27,490 nucleotides of DNA from assembly GCA_964594905.1 (NCBI GenBank), contig CAZQOI010000039.1, positions 1-27,490 of the forward strand, in the 5' to 3' direction. The position numbers and the translations under genes were made by a program. Below the pieces are notes generated by a model. The model worked only from the letters and a program-made list of their open reading frames with translations, searched no databases and was not told where the DNA came from. Source of the stretch: Granulosicoccus sp964594905 (lineage in GTDB: Bacteria > Pseudomonadota > Gammaproteobacteria > Granulosicoccales > Granulosicoccaceae). This document shows, in pieces, positions 14,844-23,713 of the stretch; the first letter of the stretch is position 1; each line of letters opens with the position of its first letter.

Positions 14844-15722
14844 TTGAGTAACAAGATAGACGGTAAAGCGTTTGCAGAAACGCTCCGGGGACGCCTTGCC
14901 ACACAGGTTGCCAGTCTGAAGTCCGATCACGGGATTGTGCCGGGTCTTGCGGTGGTCTTGGTCGGTGAAGATCCGGCGAGTCAAGTCTACGTTCGAAACA
15001 AAGGAAAGCAGACTGTCGAGGCGGGCATGGCATCCTTTGAACACAAGTTAGACGTCAATACCAGCGAAGACGATTTGCTTGCACTGATCGATAAGCTGAA
15101 TAACGACAACTCAGTCCACGGCATTTTGGTGCAGCTTCCGTTACCAGATCATATCGATGAAATGAAAGTGATCAACACCATCAGCAATGCCAAGGATGTT
15201 GACGGTTTTCATCTGATGAACGTGGGCTTGCTGAATACAGGTGGCGAAGGTGTTGTGCCGTGTACCCCGTTAGGTTGCTTAATGATGTTGAAGGATCGTT
15301 TGGGCGATCTCTCTGGTAAGAACGCTGTGATCGTCGGTCGCTCAAACATTGTGGGTAAGCCAATGGCCGCATTACTCTTGCAAGAGAGCTGCACGGTTAC
15401 GATTGCCCATTCAAGAACACAACATCTGGATGATGTGTGTCGTTCAGCCGATATTCTGGTTGCAGCGGTTGGCCGACCACGAATGATTCCAGGAGACTGG
15501 ATAAAACCTGGGGCAGCGGTTATCGATGTCGGCATCAATCGTATTGAAGAGGACGGCAAAAACCGCCTGGTTGGGGATGTTGACTTTGATTCTGCAGCGG
15601 CAGTGGCAGGTGCCATCACCCCAGTGCCAGGTGGCGTTGGGCCCATGACCATCGCGTGCTTGTTACACAACACACTGCAACAAGCCTGTCGGCTAAATGG
15701 TGTCGACCTGCCAAAAGCGTGA
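14844..15722 (+). CDS. folD: Bifunctional methylenetetrahydrofolate dehydrogenase / methenyltetrahydrofolate cyclohydrolase
   Basis: FolD interconverts 5,10-methylene- and 10-formyl-tetrahydrofolate, using NADP+, in one-carbon metabolism. The 292-residue length is close to E. coli (288). Motifs are YVRNKGK with the catalytic Lys at residue 53, QLPLPDHID, the DVDGFH segment, PCTPLG, the Rossmann signature GRSNIVGKPMA, and the C-terminal signature TPVPGGVGPMTIA. Translation begins at a TTG codon (14844) behind AGGAG, giving MSNKIDGKAFAETL, which aligns with the family N-terminus; an alternative start is not visible. The gene is divergent from the lipoprotein gene (177 bp between) and converges on a small exported-protein gene with a strong hairpin at the junction. 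Confidence 0.97.
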   Translation: MSNKIDGKAFAETLRGRLATQVASLKSDHGIVPGLAVVLVGEDPASQVYVRNKGKQTVEAGMASFEHKLDVNTSEDDLLALIDKLNNDNSVHGILVQLPLPDHIDEMKVINTISNAKDVDGFHLMNVGLLNTGGEGVVPCTPLGCLMMLKDRLGDLSGKNAVIVGRSNIVGKPMAALLLQESCTVTIAHSRTQHLDDVCRSADILVAAVGRPRMIPGDWIKPGAAVIDVGINRIEEDGKNRLVGDVDFDSAAAVAGAITPVPGGVGPMTIACLLHNTLQQACRLNGVDLPKA

Positions 15723-15730
15723 GGCGCCGT

Positions 15731-16213
15731 TTATATTCCAGTGCCGCTATTGGGTCCAAACCCTAGCGGCACGACACTTTCCGTCATCCACATACCGGCA
15801 TATTTTCCGCCTTCCTGTTTTCCCAGATGGAAGGCGTAACCGATCTCCTTACCATCAGGCATCATGAGCCACACGGCTTGAAGGGCTTGCTTGCCGCGTA
15901 TGTCTATCGGATCATAACGACTGTCACGTTGATTAAGCATGTCGCTAAAGCCCTGTTTGATCATGTTGGTAAAGCGTGACAAGGGGCCAGTGGCCGCGCG
16001 ATTTTGTGGTGAGGCAAACCGGAAAACAGTGGCTATGCCGTCATCATTTTGGCTTTGATTGTTTGATCGTAGCGCTTCAATGACAATCTTGACGACGTCT
16101 TCTGGCTGGTAAACCGTATCTGGTTCCAGCGATGCGCCATCTGCATGCGCGCTATTCGATATCAGAAAAAAAAGGCTCAGCGCCAGCAGGTGTCCAGTCA
16201 GTGCAATTCGCAT
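15731..16213 (-). CDS. Exported protein resembling DUF4864
   Basis: The 160-residue product begins with a Sec signal peptide (MRIALTGHLLALSLFFLISNSAHA, cleaved after AHA near residue 24). I chose the ATG at 16213 as it opens the signal peptide and has AGGA 8 bases upstream; a longer frame from 16282 would add 23 residues before it. The mature part has VVKIVIEALRSNN, then FRFASPQNRAATGPLSRFTNMIKQGF, and a C-terminal strand region (ALQAVWLMMPDGKEIGYAFHLGKQ). The order of a helix, an F-x-FASP segment and a final beta sheet reminds me of DUF4864, an NTF2-like family of unknown role. The family call is moderate, the export call good. It is divergent from the DUF1800 gene by 136 bp. Confidence 0.85.
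   Translation of the reverse strand: MRIALTGHLLALSLFFLISNSAHADGASLEPDTVYQPEDVVKIVIEALRSNNQSQNDDGIATVFRFASPQNRAATGPLSRFTNMIKQGFSDMLNQRDSRYDPIDIRGKQALQAVWLMMPDGKEIGYAFHLGKQEGGKYAGMWMTESVVPLGFGPNSGTGI
15741..15772. terminator. Strong hairpin at the convergent folD junction
   Basis: GTGCCGCTA (15741-15749) pairs perfectly with TAGCGGCAC (15764-15772). Inside, after a TT bulge, GGGT pairs with ACCC around a CCAA loop. The hairpin begins 18 bp after the folD stop and lies within the last codons of the opposing gene. There is no long T run on either side, so it may act as a weak bidirectional terminator or an mRNA 3'-end stabiliser. Confidence 0.5.
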
Positions 16214-16349
16214 AGTGAGGTCCTGTGCAATTCGTAACCCGAATTTGAGAGTTAACTTCACATATATATACGTGTCATTCAAGTAACCCGGACCTGTTTG
16301 CCGCTAAATTTGAGTAGGCTTAAAGGCGATTTTGTAGAGAAAATCTCGA

Positions 16350-18896
16350 ATGAGGTGTGTTCACGGTTTGCGAGACGCTCTGATTGTCGCGACGATGAGC
16401 TTGTTTTTCGTCACTGGCCTGCAGGGTGCGGATTCGAATGACTCGCTTGATGCGCGCTTGACGCGTGCCGACGCGCGGCATTTGTTGCTGCGAACTGGCA
16501 TTGGCGTCGCACCTGCTGATCTTTTGGCTTATACAGATTTGTCACGCTCTGATGCCATCGAGAAGATCGTGTCGGGTGTACGAAACAAGCCTGCTGTTCC
16601 AATGCCTTCGTGGACAGAGAATCCGCTACCGCATTACATAAAAAACGGCGACCTGGATGACGACGGTAAGCAACGTTTTCGTCGTGCACGTGATGCGGAG
16701 TTCGCACAGTTGCGCCAGTGGTGGGTGTTGAACATGCTGCAAACGGATTCGCCACAAACTGAACGACTGGTGTTGTTCTGGCATGATCTGTTTGCGACGA
16801 GTTACTACGATCTTGATCGTCAATCATTGGCAATGGCTCGTCAGAATCAGACGTTTCGAGAGCACGGGTTTGGATCCTGGTCGGTATTGCTCAAGGCGAT
16901 GATTCAAGATCCTGCCTTGATGCGTTACCTCAATGCAAATTCAAACAAGAAGAAAGCACCAAACGAAAATCTGGGAAGGGAGCTATTGGAGCTATTCACC
17001 TTGGGTGAAGGCAACTATGAAGAAGCGACCGTCAGAGAAGCTGCACGTGCCTTGACCGGGAGAACGATAAGTCAATCCAGCAATCTCGAATTTCTCATTA
17101 ATACCTGGCAACAAGATAGAGGCGAGAAGCTGCTGTTCGGACAGCGTGGGAAGTTTGATGGTGATGACTTGATTGATCTTATTCTTGAGCAAGACGCATC
17201 TGCCCGGTTTCTTGCTACACGTTTTTGGCATGCGTTTATCAGTGATGGTCCAGTTGATGATGGTTGGTTGCAAAATGCATCAACACTGTTTGCCGACTCG
17301 GATCATGATATTTCAGTGTTATATCAATTCACGCTTGAAAGTTCGGAGTTCTGGCATGACAGGCATCGTGGTGCAATCATCAAGTCACCGATAGATGTTG
17401 TCACAGGTCTTGCGCGAACACTTGAATTCCCAAAATCGCAGTGGCGCAATTTTGCCAATTGGCAGGCCGAACTCGGACTGGATCTTTTCGCACCGCGCAA
17501 TGTCTCTGGCTGGAAGGAGGGCGTAGCGTTTATAACACCGGGTAAATTGCTGAGTCGATTTACTACTGTCGACGCAATGTTGCGAGCAGGATCGGTGAAT
17601 CTCGCAAACAGTGGCAAGACGATGTCAGATAGCACCATGATGAGTACGGACTCCATGATGGCTTCAAGCACTGACATGATGAGTCGAGCCGATACAGATA
17701 AAGGATTACAGTTGCGATTAGCTGCTGAGGATTACCAAGGAGCGGCACGCTATCAAGTTGCTCTTGGTCAACAGGAGAATATCCTGTGGGAAAGTGATGA
17801 TCGGGAATTGATTGGCGGTCACGATACGGAACTCTTTGGTCGTCTGGACTCGGTCGAAGGTGCCGCCTGGCAATTGATTCACATTCCTGTACCCGCTGCG
17901 CACTTGTCTGCAGCCGATAAGATTTTTATCAGGTTCACCAATGATCATGCAGGCCCTGGTGGTGACCGTAACTTGTATATCGATGGCGTACAACTTGGTG
18001 GTCAGTGGCTACCAGCGTCTTATGGTGAGCAGAAAAGTAAATGTGTACCTGATAACCCGGCAAATTCGGGTTATTTGTATTGCGGTGGTGAGCTGATGAT
18101 CGAGCGTACTGAGGAGGAGGTAGCCGCGAACGGCAATCTTCCTGACTACCGCGCTGCAAGTGCACATGTGTTATGGGCAAACCAAAACCGTTTCAATAAT
18201 AAAGTAGCCGCGACTTTTGCATTGACCGATGTCGCCACACCTGCAGGAAATTTTCATACCATTCACTTTAACATCGGTGTGCAAGATGGCCAGCCACTTG
18301 AACTTCGTATTGATTCGTTTGACTGCTGGCCCGACTGCTTTGAAAGTTGGCCCGACTGCGCCTGGCAGGATGATCATTTCAAGAAAAATCTAACCCTTCG
18401 CTTCCCACTTGTTGAGAAGCCTGCGTCTATTGACGAAAACCATGCCGATTGGTGCCATTACCGGGGCATTACTTCGAAGGAGCAAACTTTAGTGGGTGCT
18501 ATCTGGAAGACGCTTCCGGATTTGCTTGTGACCTTGGGGAACTCACGCCGCACCAAACCTCGCTTTATCGAGGCACTTGATGCCTTAAGTGGTCGATTGA
18601 TCAGTGATGAGCCAAGCCTTGATCAAACCATATACGCAAGCGCTCCATCTTTTGTCATAGACGCTGCGTACGCGGTACCTGCAAAACCACTGGAGTCCTT
18701 GCCAGATCCGCTGCCACTGGTTCCAGGTGTTGATTCTCTTGAGCAGGCCTTAGCTAGTGCCGGTATGAGTCTTGATCAATTGCTGATGCCAGGTTTCAAT
18801 GATCCTGCGGTTCAAACATGGGTTAACGATAGCGCCATACCTTTTCCTGAGCGGCTTTCACGTTTGCTCGATCACCCCAGCTTTCAGCTTCGCTAA
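16350..18896 (+). CDS. Exported DUF1800 protein with a CBM60-like domain
   Basis: DUF1800 proteins are large exported proteins of unknown role, usually encoded with a DUF1501 partner, as here. The 848-residue protein has a signal peptide (residues 1-27, cleaved around LQGA-DS). The DUF1800 domain runs from about 35 to 412: FWHDLFATS at 143-151 and NENLGRELLELFTLGEGNY at 205-223 are its hallmarks, and GWKEGVAFITPGKLLSRF closes it. A Met/Ser/Asp linker follows (425-446, STMMSTDSMMASSTDMM). Residues about 455-560 look like a CBM60-type calcium-dependent xylan-binding module (RFTNDHAGPGGDRNLYID at 528-545). The C-terminal 290 residues hold a short CWPDC/WPDC repeat and no family I know. The stop is 24 bp before the DUF1501 start. 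Confidence 0.92.
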   Translation: MRCVHGLRDALIVATMSLFFVTGLQGADSNDSLDARLTRADARHLLLRTGIGVAPADLLAYTDLSRSDAIEKIVSGVRNKPAVPMPSWTENPLPHYIKNGDLDDDGKQRFRRARDAEFAQLRQWWVLNMLQTDSPQTERLVLFWHDLFATSYYDLDRQSLAMARQNQTFREHGFGSWSVLLKAMIQDPALMRYLNANSNKKKAPNENLGRELLELFTLGEGNYEEATVREAARALTGRTISQSSNLEFLINTWQQDRGEKLLFGQRGKFDGDDLIDLILEQDASARFLATRFWHAFISDGPVDDGWLQNASTLFADSDHDISVLYQFTLESSEFWHDRHRGAIIKSPIDVVTGLARTLEFPKSQWRNFANWQAELGLDLFAPRNVSGWKEGVAFITPGKLLSRFTTVDAMLRAGSVNLANSGKTMSDSTMMSTDSMMASSTDMMSRADTDKGLQLRLAAEDYQGAARYQVALGQQENILWESDDRELIGGHDTELFGRLDSVEGAAWQLIHIPVPAAHLSAADKIFIRFTNDHAGPGGDRNLYIDGVQLGGQWLPASYGEQKSKCVPDNPANSGYLYCGGELMIERTEEEVAANGNLPDYRAASAHVLWANQNRFNNKVAATFALTDVATPAGNFHTIHFNIGVQDGQPLELRIDSFDCWPDCFESWPDCAWQDDHFKKNLTLRFPLVEKPASIDENHADWCHYRGITSKEQTLVGAIWKTLPDLLVTLGNSRRTKPRFIEALDALSGRLISDEPSLDQTIYASAPSFVIDAAYAVPAKPLESLPDPLPLVPGVDSLEQALASAGMSLDQLLMPGFNDPAVQTWVNDSAIPFPERLSRLLDHPSFQLR

Positions 18897-18920
18897 TGCT
18901 GACTATCGCAGGCCATTATT

Positions 18921-20153
18921 ATGCTTAGACGAGACATACTTAAAGGCATCGCGAGTGCAGGTATTGGCTTTGGCGTGTTGCCAATATCATCAGCGCTTGC
19001 ATCGACTACCGCGTCGACTTCCACGACATCATCAGCTGCGCTCGAACGCGGCCACAAGCGTTTAATATTGGTTGAGTTATCGGGTGCCAATGATGGGCTG
19101 AACACCTTGGTGCAGTGGAAATCTGACTTTTATCATGCGCTACGCCCAACCTTGTCTTTGATCGAGCGAGAGGTCACCACATTGCATGGGGACATGGCCA
19201 TGCACAACGCTTTGGATCCGTTGATGAAGCATTGGGATAACAATGATCTTGCATGGGTTCAAGGGCTCGGATACCCGTCTCCCAATCGCAGCCATTTCAA
19301 ATCCATAGCATTGTGGGAAAGCGCTGGTGACGGCATCAGTGATGTGCAGTCCAATGGCTGGATGACGCATGCAATGGAGCATGGGCTTCAACGCCAGGTT
19401 ATATCCGCACACGGTGTCAGTGTTGGCGGTGATATGAACCTGTTTAATAGTGACAGCGGTCGTTGGCTATCTGTAGACTCCGCCGCCCAGTTAACCAATA
19501 TGCGCAGCCCTACGGTGCCAAACAATAATGGCTTGGCGTACGAATCGGGTACAGCCAAATTGGACAATATTCAGTTTGTCTCTACGCAGCTTGAATTACT
19601 TGATCGTATGTTGAGTGACATCAGCGATCGGCTTGATGGCGTACCTGCGATGCGAGGGTTTCCTAACAATAAATTTGCCCAGCAGCTACAAACGGTTGCA
19701 CAACTTATATCGTCGGGTATAGATACACCTGTTTACCGTGTGCGTTTAGATGGTTTTGATACGCATCAAGGACAACTGCAACGCCATGGACGACTGCTAA
19801 AACAACTTGGTAAAGGGCTTGATGTGATGGCCAGATCACTCAAACGTATGGGTGAGTGGGATAACACACTGATCATGACGTACTCAGAGTTCGGACGCCG
19901 AGCTGCTGAAAATAACTCAGGTGGCACCGATCATGGAACAGCGGCACCACATTTACTACTCGGTGGTGGGGTTCGTGGTGGACTGTTTGGGGACGCACCG
20001 GATCTGTCACAGCTGCATGATGGTGATCCCGACTATACGCTTGACTATCGAGGACTCTACGAGCACGTGCTTAATGCCTGGTTTGATGTAAAGCCCGATG
20101 CGAATGATTTACGCCAGTATGCAGATCAGAGACTGGTTAAATTGTTTAGCTGA
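18921..20153 (+). CDS. DUF1501 protein with a Tat-type signal (alkaline phosphatase superfamily fold)
   Basis: The 410-residue protein is the usual partner of DUF1800. The N-terminus MLRRDILKGIASAG fits a twin-arginine signal (RRDILK), followed by a hydrophobic stretch and a Ser/Thr linker, so it is probably exported folded. Family hallmarks are VELSGANDGLNTLVQW, ALRPTLSL, RSHFKS, LDGFDTHQGQ and YSEFGRRAAENNSGGTDHGTA near residues 320-345. The DTH and TDHG elements look like metal ligands of the alkaline phosphatase/sulfatase superfamily to which DUF1501 is assigned, though enzymatic activity is unproven. It is co-transcribed with the DUF1800 gene. Its 3' end overlaps the convergent sortase gene by 28 bp. 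Confidence 0.92.
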   Translation: MLRRDILKGIASAGIGFGVLPISSALASTTASTSTTSSAALERGHKRLILVELSGANDGLNTLVQWKSDFYHALRPTLSLIEREVTTLHGDMAMHNALDPLMKHWDNNDLAWVQGLGYPSPNRSHFKSIALWESAGDGISDVQSNGWMTHAMEHGLQRQVISAHGVSVGGDMNLFNSDSGRWLSVDSAAQLTNMRSPTVPNNNGLAYESGTAKLDNIQFVSTQLELLDRMLSDISDRLDGVPAMRGFPNNKFAQQLQTVAQLISSGIDTPVYRVRLDGFDTHQGQLQRHGRLLKQLGKGLDVMARSLKRMGEWDNTLIMTYSEFGRRAAENNSGGTDHGTAAPHLLLGGGVRGGLFGDAPDLSQLHDGDPDYTLDYRGLYEHVLNAWFDVKPDANDLRQYADQRLVKLFS

Positions 20154-20752
20154 TATTGCTCTACTGTAGTTGTAGGCACCGCACTGAGTGGTAGGGCAGT
20201 TGCCACCAGACGTAAGGGCCCACCGACCTGACTCGCCGAAAACGGATAACAAGTGATCAGCACCAGTCCAGCCTGTTGTTTGGCAATTGAGAACGTATGG
20301 GTTCTTGAATCGACAATTGTCTTGTCTTTAAGAACATACGGATAAGTATTGCCGTCTCTGGATTCGAGAAATAACAGCGAACCGACATCGAGATGTTCCA
20401 TAAACCCAAGGTGTGTATCCCGATGCCCGCCTAACGCAACCGTCTCGCGCATCGCATTGTCTGGGTTCCCGGCAACCAATCCAGGACCGAACGCCATCGC
20501 TTCACCTGATGCGTCACTAAGCACTACTAGTGACTTATCTATAGAGGGAACATCAAGTCGCGCAACGGTTGTGACGTCGGCCCATGGCCACGGCTTTTGC
20601 GTCTGTGCAGTTTGCCGCGACTGTTGCCAGGCGGAGTCGAGCAGGTGTTGAGCGACAACTGCTTTCGCTGTTATCCAAACTGATTGAGATCCTTGAACGG
20701 CCGCTATCATGAGTGCGGCACACCCACAGACTACTAAAGTGAAACGTTTCAT
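20126..20752 (-). CDS. Class GN sortase (marine proteobacterial type)
   Basis: Sortases are membrane-anchored cysteine transpeptidases that cut a C-terminal sorting motif of surface proteins. In Gram-negatives this class is found in a dedicated one-target system. The 208-residue protein has an N-terminal membrane anchor (residues 4-20) and all three catalytic residues: His110 in VALGGHRDTH, Cys168 in LVLITCYPF, and Arg181 in GGPLRLVATA. Its ATG overlaps the stop of the target gene (ATGA), so the two are translationally coupled. Export and cleavage happen on the periplasmic face of the inner membrane, which I infer from the anchor topology. Its 3' end overlaps the DUF1501 gene by 28 bp tail to tail. 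Confidence 0.95.
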   Translation of the reverse strand: MKRFTLVVCGCAALMIAAVQGSQSVWITAKAVVAQHLLDSAWQQSRQTAQTQKPWPWADVTTVARLDVPSIDKSLVVLSDASGEAMAFGPGLVAGNPDNAMRETVALGGHRDTHLGFMEHLDVGSLLFLESRDGNTYPYVLKDKTIVDSRTHTFSIAKQQAGLVLITCYPFSASQVGGPLRLVATALPLSAVPTTTVEQYQLNNLTSL

Positions 20753-22884
20753 GCGATAAGCTTCCGTGGTTTGCCAATGCGAGCACTCATGTACAAAAGG
20801 CCAGAACCAAAGAGTGCGAACAATGCACTCATCAGTGCCAATAAATCGCTACCCGCAGCACCTTGCGGCAAGTGCAGAATTTGCATGTCATTGCCGTGAG
20901 GTACCAGACTGGCAACCTTGACGGTCTTTGCTGGAACCACTGTTGGGCGAACGGGTTCTGCTTCGATGGCAACAAAACTTGTGTACGGGGTAAGCAATCC
21001 GACATCGATAGCCAGTGCCGTGATTGAATCCTTGTGGCGTTCGGTATCGACACTAACGCGTTGTTCATCAAGCAGACTGTCAATCTTGGCACGCGCCCAT
21101 TGCATCGCCAGAGAGGAGGCCCGTGATGTTTCCATGGGCGTTGCCGCCGGTACGGTGATTATCTGAGTCCAGCGCTCACCAGCGCGTTGACCTGTCAACA
21201 CGATTTCACTAACCTCATCGCTGATCTGGCCAGTGATCATTGTCGGTTGTCCAGCGTACAAATCCGGTATCGGGTTTGGATAGATTTCTCCAAAGCCTTG
21301 GCTGTATTGGATATTGAGATCGGTAATTACTGGCTGTTCAAGGCTTGCCAGCAGCTCAGTTACCGCTGATGCCACATTGCTGGTATCCCGTATTGACAGG
21401 GAAATGCCTCGACCAGCTTCTGCAGCCTTTTTAAGAAACCAGGTATTGGGCGCTGAACCAATGCCCACGGTAAACAGGCGACTGTTGCCAAGTTGTTGCT
21501 TGATGGTCTTGAGTAGGCTCTCTTCATAACCGACGCTACCGTCGGTTAAAAACACTAACTGTCTCAAGCGAGTGACTTCGGAGTTCTCGGTATTCGTTTC
21601 GGTCAAAGCGAGTTGCAAGGCCTTACTCATCTCCGTACCACCATCCGCGTTGAGTCGGTTTGCAAACTGGCGTGCGGCTAAAATGGCGTTCGCGTCAGCG
21701 GTGCGGCTTGAGGGAAACAAGGAAATGGTGCGATCATCAAACGCGATGATGTTGAACGAATCGGTAGGTTTTAAACCATCCAGAGCTGTATGAATTGCTT
21801 CACGAGCCGCGCGAATGGATTCACCTGCCATGGATCCTGATTTATCCATTACCAAGACAAGCTCACGCGACAGCAATGGCATCTGGCTCGCGTCTGTAGG
21901 CGGTGATATCAATACTTGCATATAGCGTTTGTTGTTGTGCTCCGAGGTAAAGGCTTCACCGTTGGCCGCGTCCAGGTTTTGCATTGGCCAGCTAAGCGCG
22001 ATATCTCTGTCCATGGGGATGTCGTTGAGCGCGATATCGCCTGTTGAAGTCTCCAATGTATGTGTGGCACTTGTTACCAGTGACAGATTATCTAGCGGTG
22101 CAATGTTCGCCGTCATACTCAAACGTGGCCCTCGAATTTGATTTTGTCTGGCGAACGGTGTGGAGATCGCAGCACTGTCCGGTGTAACTGAGTTGGTATA
22201 GCGTGGGGTTAAAGTCGTTGGCAGGACTAATTGCATGCGCTTGTCTTTCACGGTGACAGGCAACATGATGTCCAGCTTGATTTTGATTTCGTCGTTAGGT
22301 GCTATTGATGCAACCCGCATGGTAAATAGGTTGGGACGATTTTGTTCAACAAGACTTGCCACCTGGCCGGCTTTCGCTGCTTCCGTGAATTGTTTTTTCG
22401 CGCTTTCGCGCGGCATGACTTGTCCTTCAATAATCCGATCACCCACGATAATCGTCATCCCGCGCACCGCTGCATCGCCAGGTAATGGAAAGAGGTAACG
22501 TCCTTCCAGCCACTGTCCAGTTGTATTCTTGAAAGTTTGCTCAAGGGTCATGTCGGCGAGCAAGCCCTGCACAGACAACGCTAAGCCTGCGTCAAGTAAA
22601 ATAGCCTCTCGCGAATCATGTTCGTTACCCAGCATCAGCATGCCACTGCTGCTACGCTCCTCATGAAGCCTGTCATTGGCAAAACTTCTGGAACTGCCGA
22701 ATACGGTTTGCAATGCAATCAGCAACAGGCCAGTGAAGGCCGATACCTGAAGTATCTGCTCCAGCAGCGAACGTTGTGTCAATCTCGTTCGAAAAATCGC
22801 GTTGTCGGTGGCGGTATCTCTCGATTGTGTCGAGTCTTTGTGATCTTGAGAAGATCTTGGCTCCAGAGAGTGGTTATGATGCAT
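20749..22884 (-). CDS. Dedicated sortase target protein, VIT and vWA domains, variant LPQGA motif
   Basis: This matches the marine proteobacterial sortase target family: signal, VIT domain, von Willebrand A domain and C-terminal sorting signal. From the ATG at 22884 it is 711 residues. The VIT domain is about 100-230 (with LEGRYLFPLPG). The vWA domain starts at 341, with a complete MIDAS opening DKSGSMAG at 347-354 and TDGS later. The C-terminus has LPQGA at 672-676, a hydrophobic segment (SDLLALMSALFALFGSGLLYM) and a basic tail (RIGKPRK). The N-terminal region before the signal core is unusually long, about 45 polar residues. A TTG at 22782 would give a normal signal peptide, and an ATG at 22926 a longer one. 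It is followed by its sortase and is divergent from the response regulator. Confidence 0.93.
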   Translation of the reverse strand: MHHNHSLEPRSSQDHKDSTQSRDTATDNAIFRTRLTQRSLLEQILQVSAFTGLLLIALQTVFGSSRSFANDRLHEERSSSGMLMLGNEHDSREAILLDAGLALSVQGLLADMTLEQTFKNTTGQWLEGRYLFPLPGDAAVRGMTIIVGDRIIEGQVMPRESAKKQFTEAAKAGQVASLVEQNRPNLFTMRVASIAPNDEIKIKLDIMLPVTVKDKRMQLVLPTTLTPRYTNSVTPDSAAISTPFARQNQIRGPRLSMTANIAPLDNLSLVTSATHTLETSTGDIALNDIPMDRDIALSWPMQNLDAANGEAFTSEHNNKRYMQVLISPPTDASQMPLLSRELVLVMDKSGSMAGESIRAAREAIHTALDGLKPTDSFNIIAFDDRTISLFPSSRTADANAILAARQFANRLNADGGTEMSKALQLALTETNTENSEVTRLRQLVFLTDGSVGYEESLLKTIKQQLGNSRLFTVGIGSAPNTWFLKKAAEAGRGISLSIRDTSNVASAVTELLASLEQPVITDLNIQYSQGFGEIYPNPIPDLYAGQPTMITGQISDEVSEIVLTGQRAGERWTQIITVPAATPMETSRASSLAMQWARAKIDSLLDEQRVSVDTERHKDSITALAIDVGLLTPYTSFVAIEAEPVRPTVVPAKTVKVASLVPHGNDMQILHLPQGAAGSDLLALMSALFALFGSGLLYMSARIGKPRKLIA

Positions 22885-22981
22885 GATTGAGGGCCTTTGT
22901 TGATGACCCGACCAGTGTCCCAACACTTGCCGACATCACGCTGACGCAGCATGGACGCATTAAGATGAATTCTGACGAAAT

Positions 22982-23698
22982 ATGACAAGCGACATTGAGA
23001 TGCGCCGTGTGGTCCTCGTTGAGGATGAGCCGGCATTGCGCGAAAATTACTCACTAGCCCTAGGCAAGGCTGGTTTTGATGTGCATAGCTTTGCGGCTGC
23101 AGATCCGGCTCTTGAGTCAGTCAGGCGTCGTCTGCCTGATGTTGCCATTATTGATATTGGCTTGGGACGTGACAGCGAAGCGGGTTTTGAGCTGTGTAAG
23201 GCATTGCGTGGTTTGTCTGCACGGCTGCCTATTCTGTTCCTGACCGCACGTGATAGTGAACTCGATGTGATCTCGGGTTTACGTCTTGGTGCTGACGACT
23301 ATTTGACCAAAGACATCAGCTTGCAACAATTGATTGCTCGGGTGAACACGGTGTTACGTCGAGTGGAGGCTTTTAGTCAACCCGATGAGACGAGTAGCCA
23401 GCAAGAGGTTGGTCCATTGAAACTCGATCTTGATCGCCTGCAAGCTCACTGGCGTGAGGAGGCCGTTGACCTTACGGTCACTGAGTTCTGGTTAATAGCC
23501 TGTCTTGCCAAACATCCGGGTCAGGTAAAAAGTCGACAACAACTGATGGAAGCTGCGAACCTTGTACTGGACGATCAAACCATAACCGCACATATCAAAC
23601 GAATTCGCGCCAAGTTTGTGTCGATAGACAAAGACTTTACTGGTATTCAAACGGTTTATGGTCTTGGTTATCGCTGGATGGATACCTTGTTGTATTAG
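22982..23698 (+). CDS. pdsR: OmpR/PhoB-type response regulator of the dedicated sortase system
   Basis: The 238-residue protein has a receiver domain (1-125) and a winged-helix DNA-binding domain (about 140-235). Receiver residues present are Glu15/Asp16 (VLVEDEPA), the phosphoacceptor Asp58 (AIIDIGLG), Thr88 and Ala89 (FLTARD) and Lys110 (YLTKD). The effector domain has LTVTEFWLIACLAKHPGQV and ends with the usual VYGLGYRW. Position beside the sortase target and ahead of the matching kinase identifies it as PdsR. It probably controls the divergent target-sortase operon from the 97-bp intergenic region. The start could also be the ATG at 23000. A 15-bp gap separates it from the kinase gene. 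Confidence 0.92.
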   Translation: MTSDIEMRRVVLVEDEPALRENYSLALGKAGFDVHSFAAADPALESVRRRLPDVAIIDIGLGRDSEAGFELCKALRGLSARLPILFLTARDSELDVISGLRLGADDYLTKDISLQQLIARVNTVLRRVEAFSQPDETSSQQEVGPLKLDLDRLQAHWREEAVDLTVTEFWLIACLAKHPGQVKSRQQLMEAANLVLDDQTITAHIKRIRAKFVSIDKDFTGIQTVYGLGYRWMDTLLY

Positions 23699-23713
23699 GT
23701 CCGCCTCTGACGC

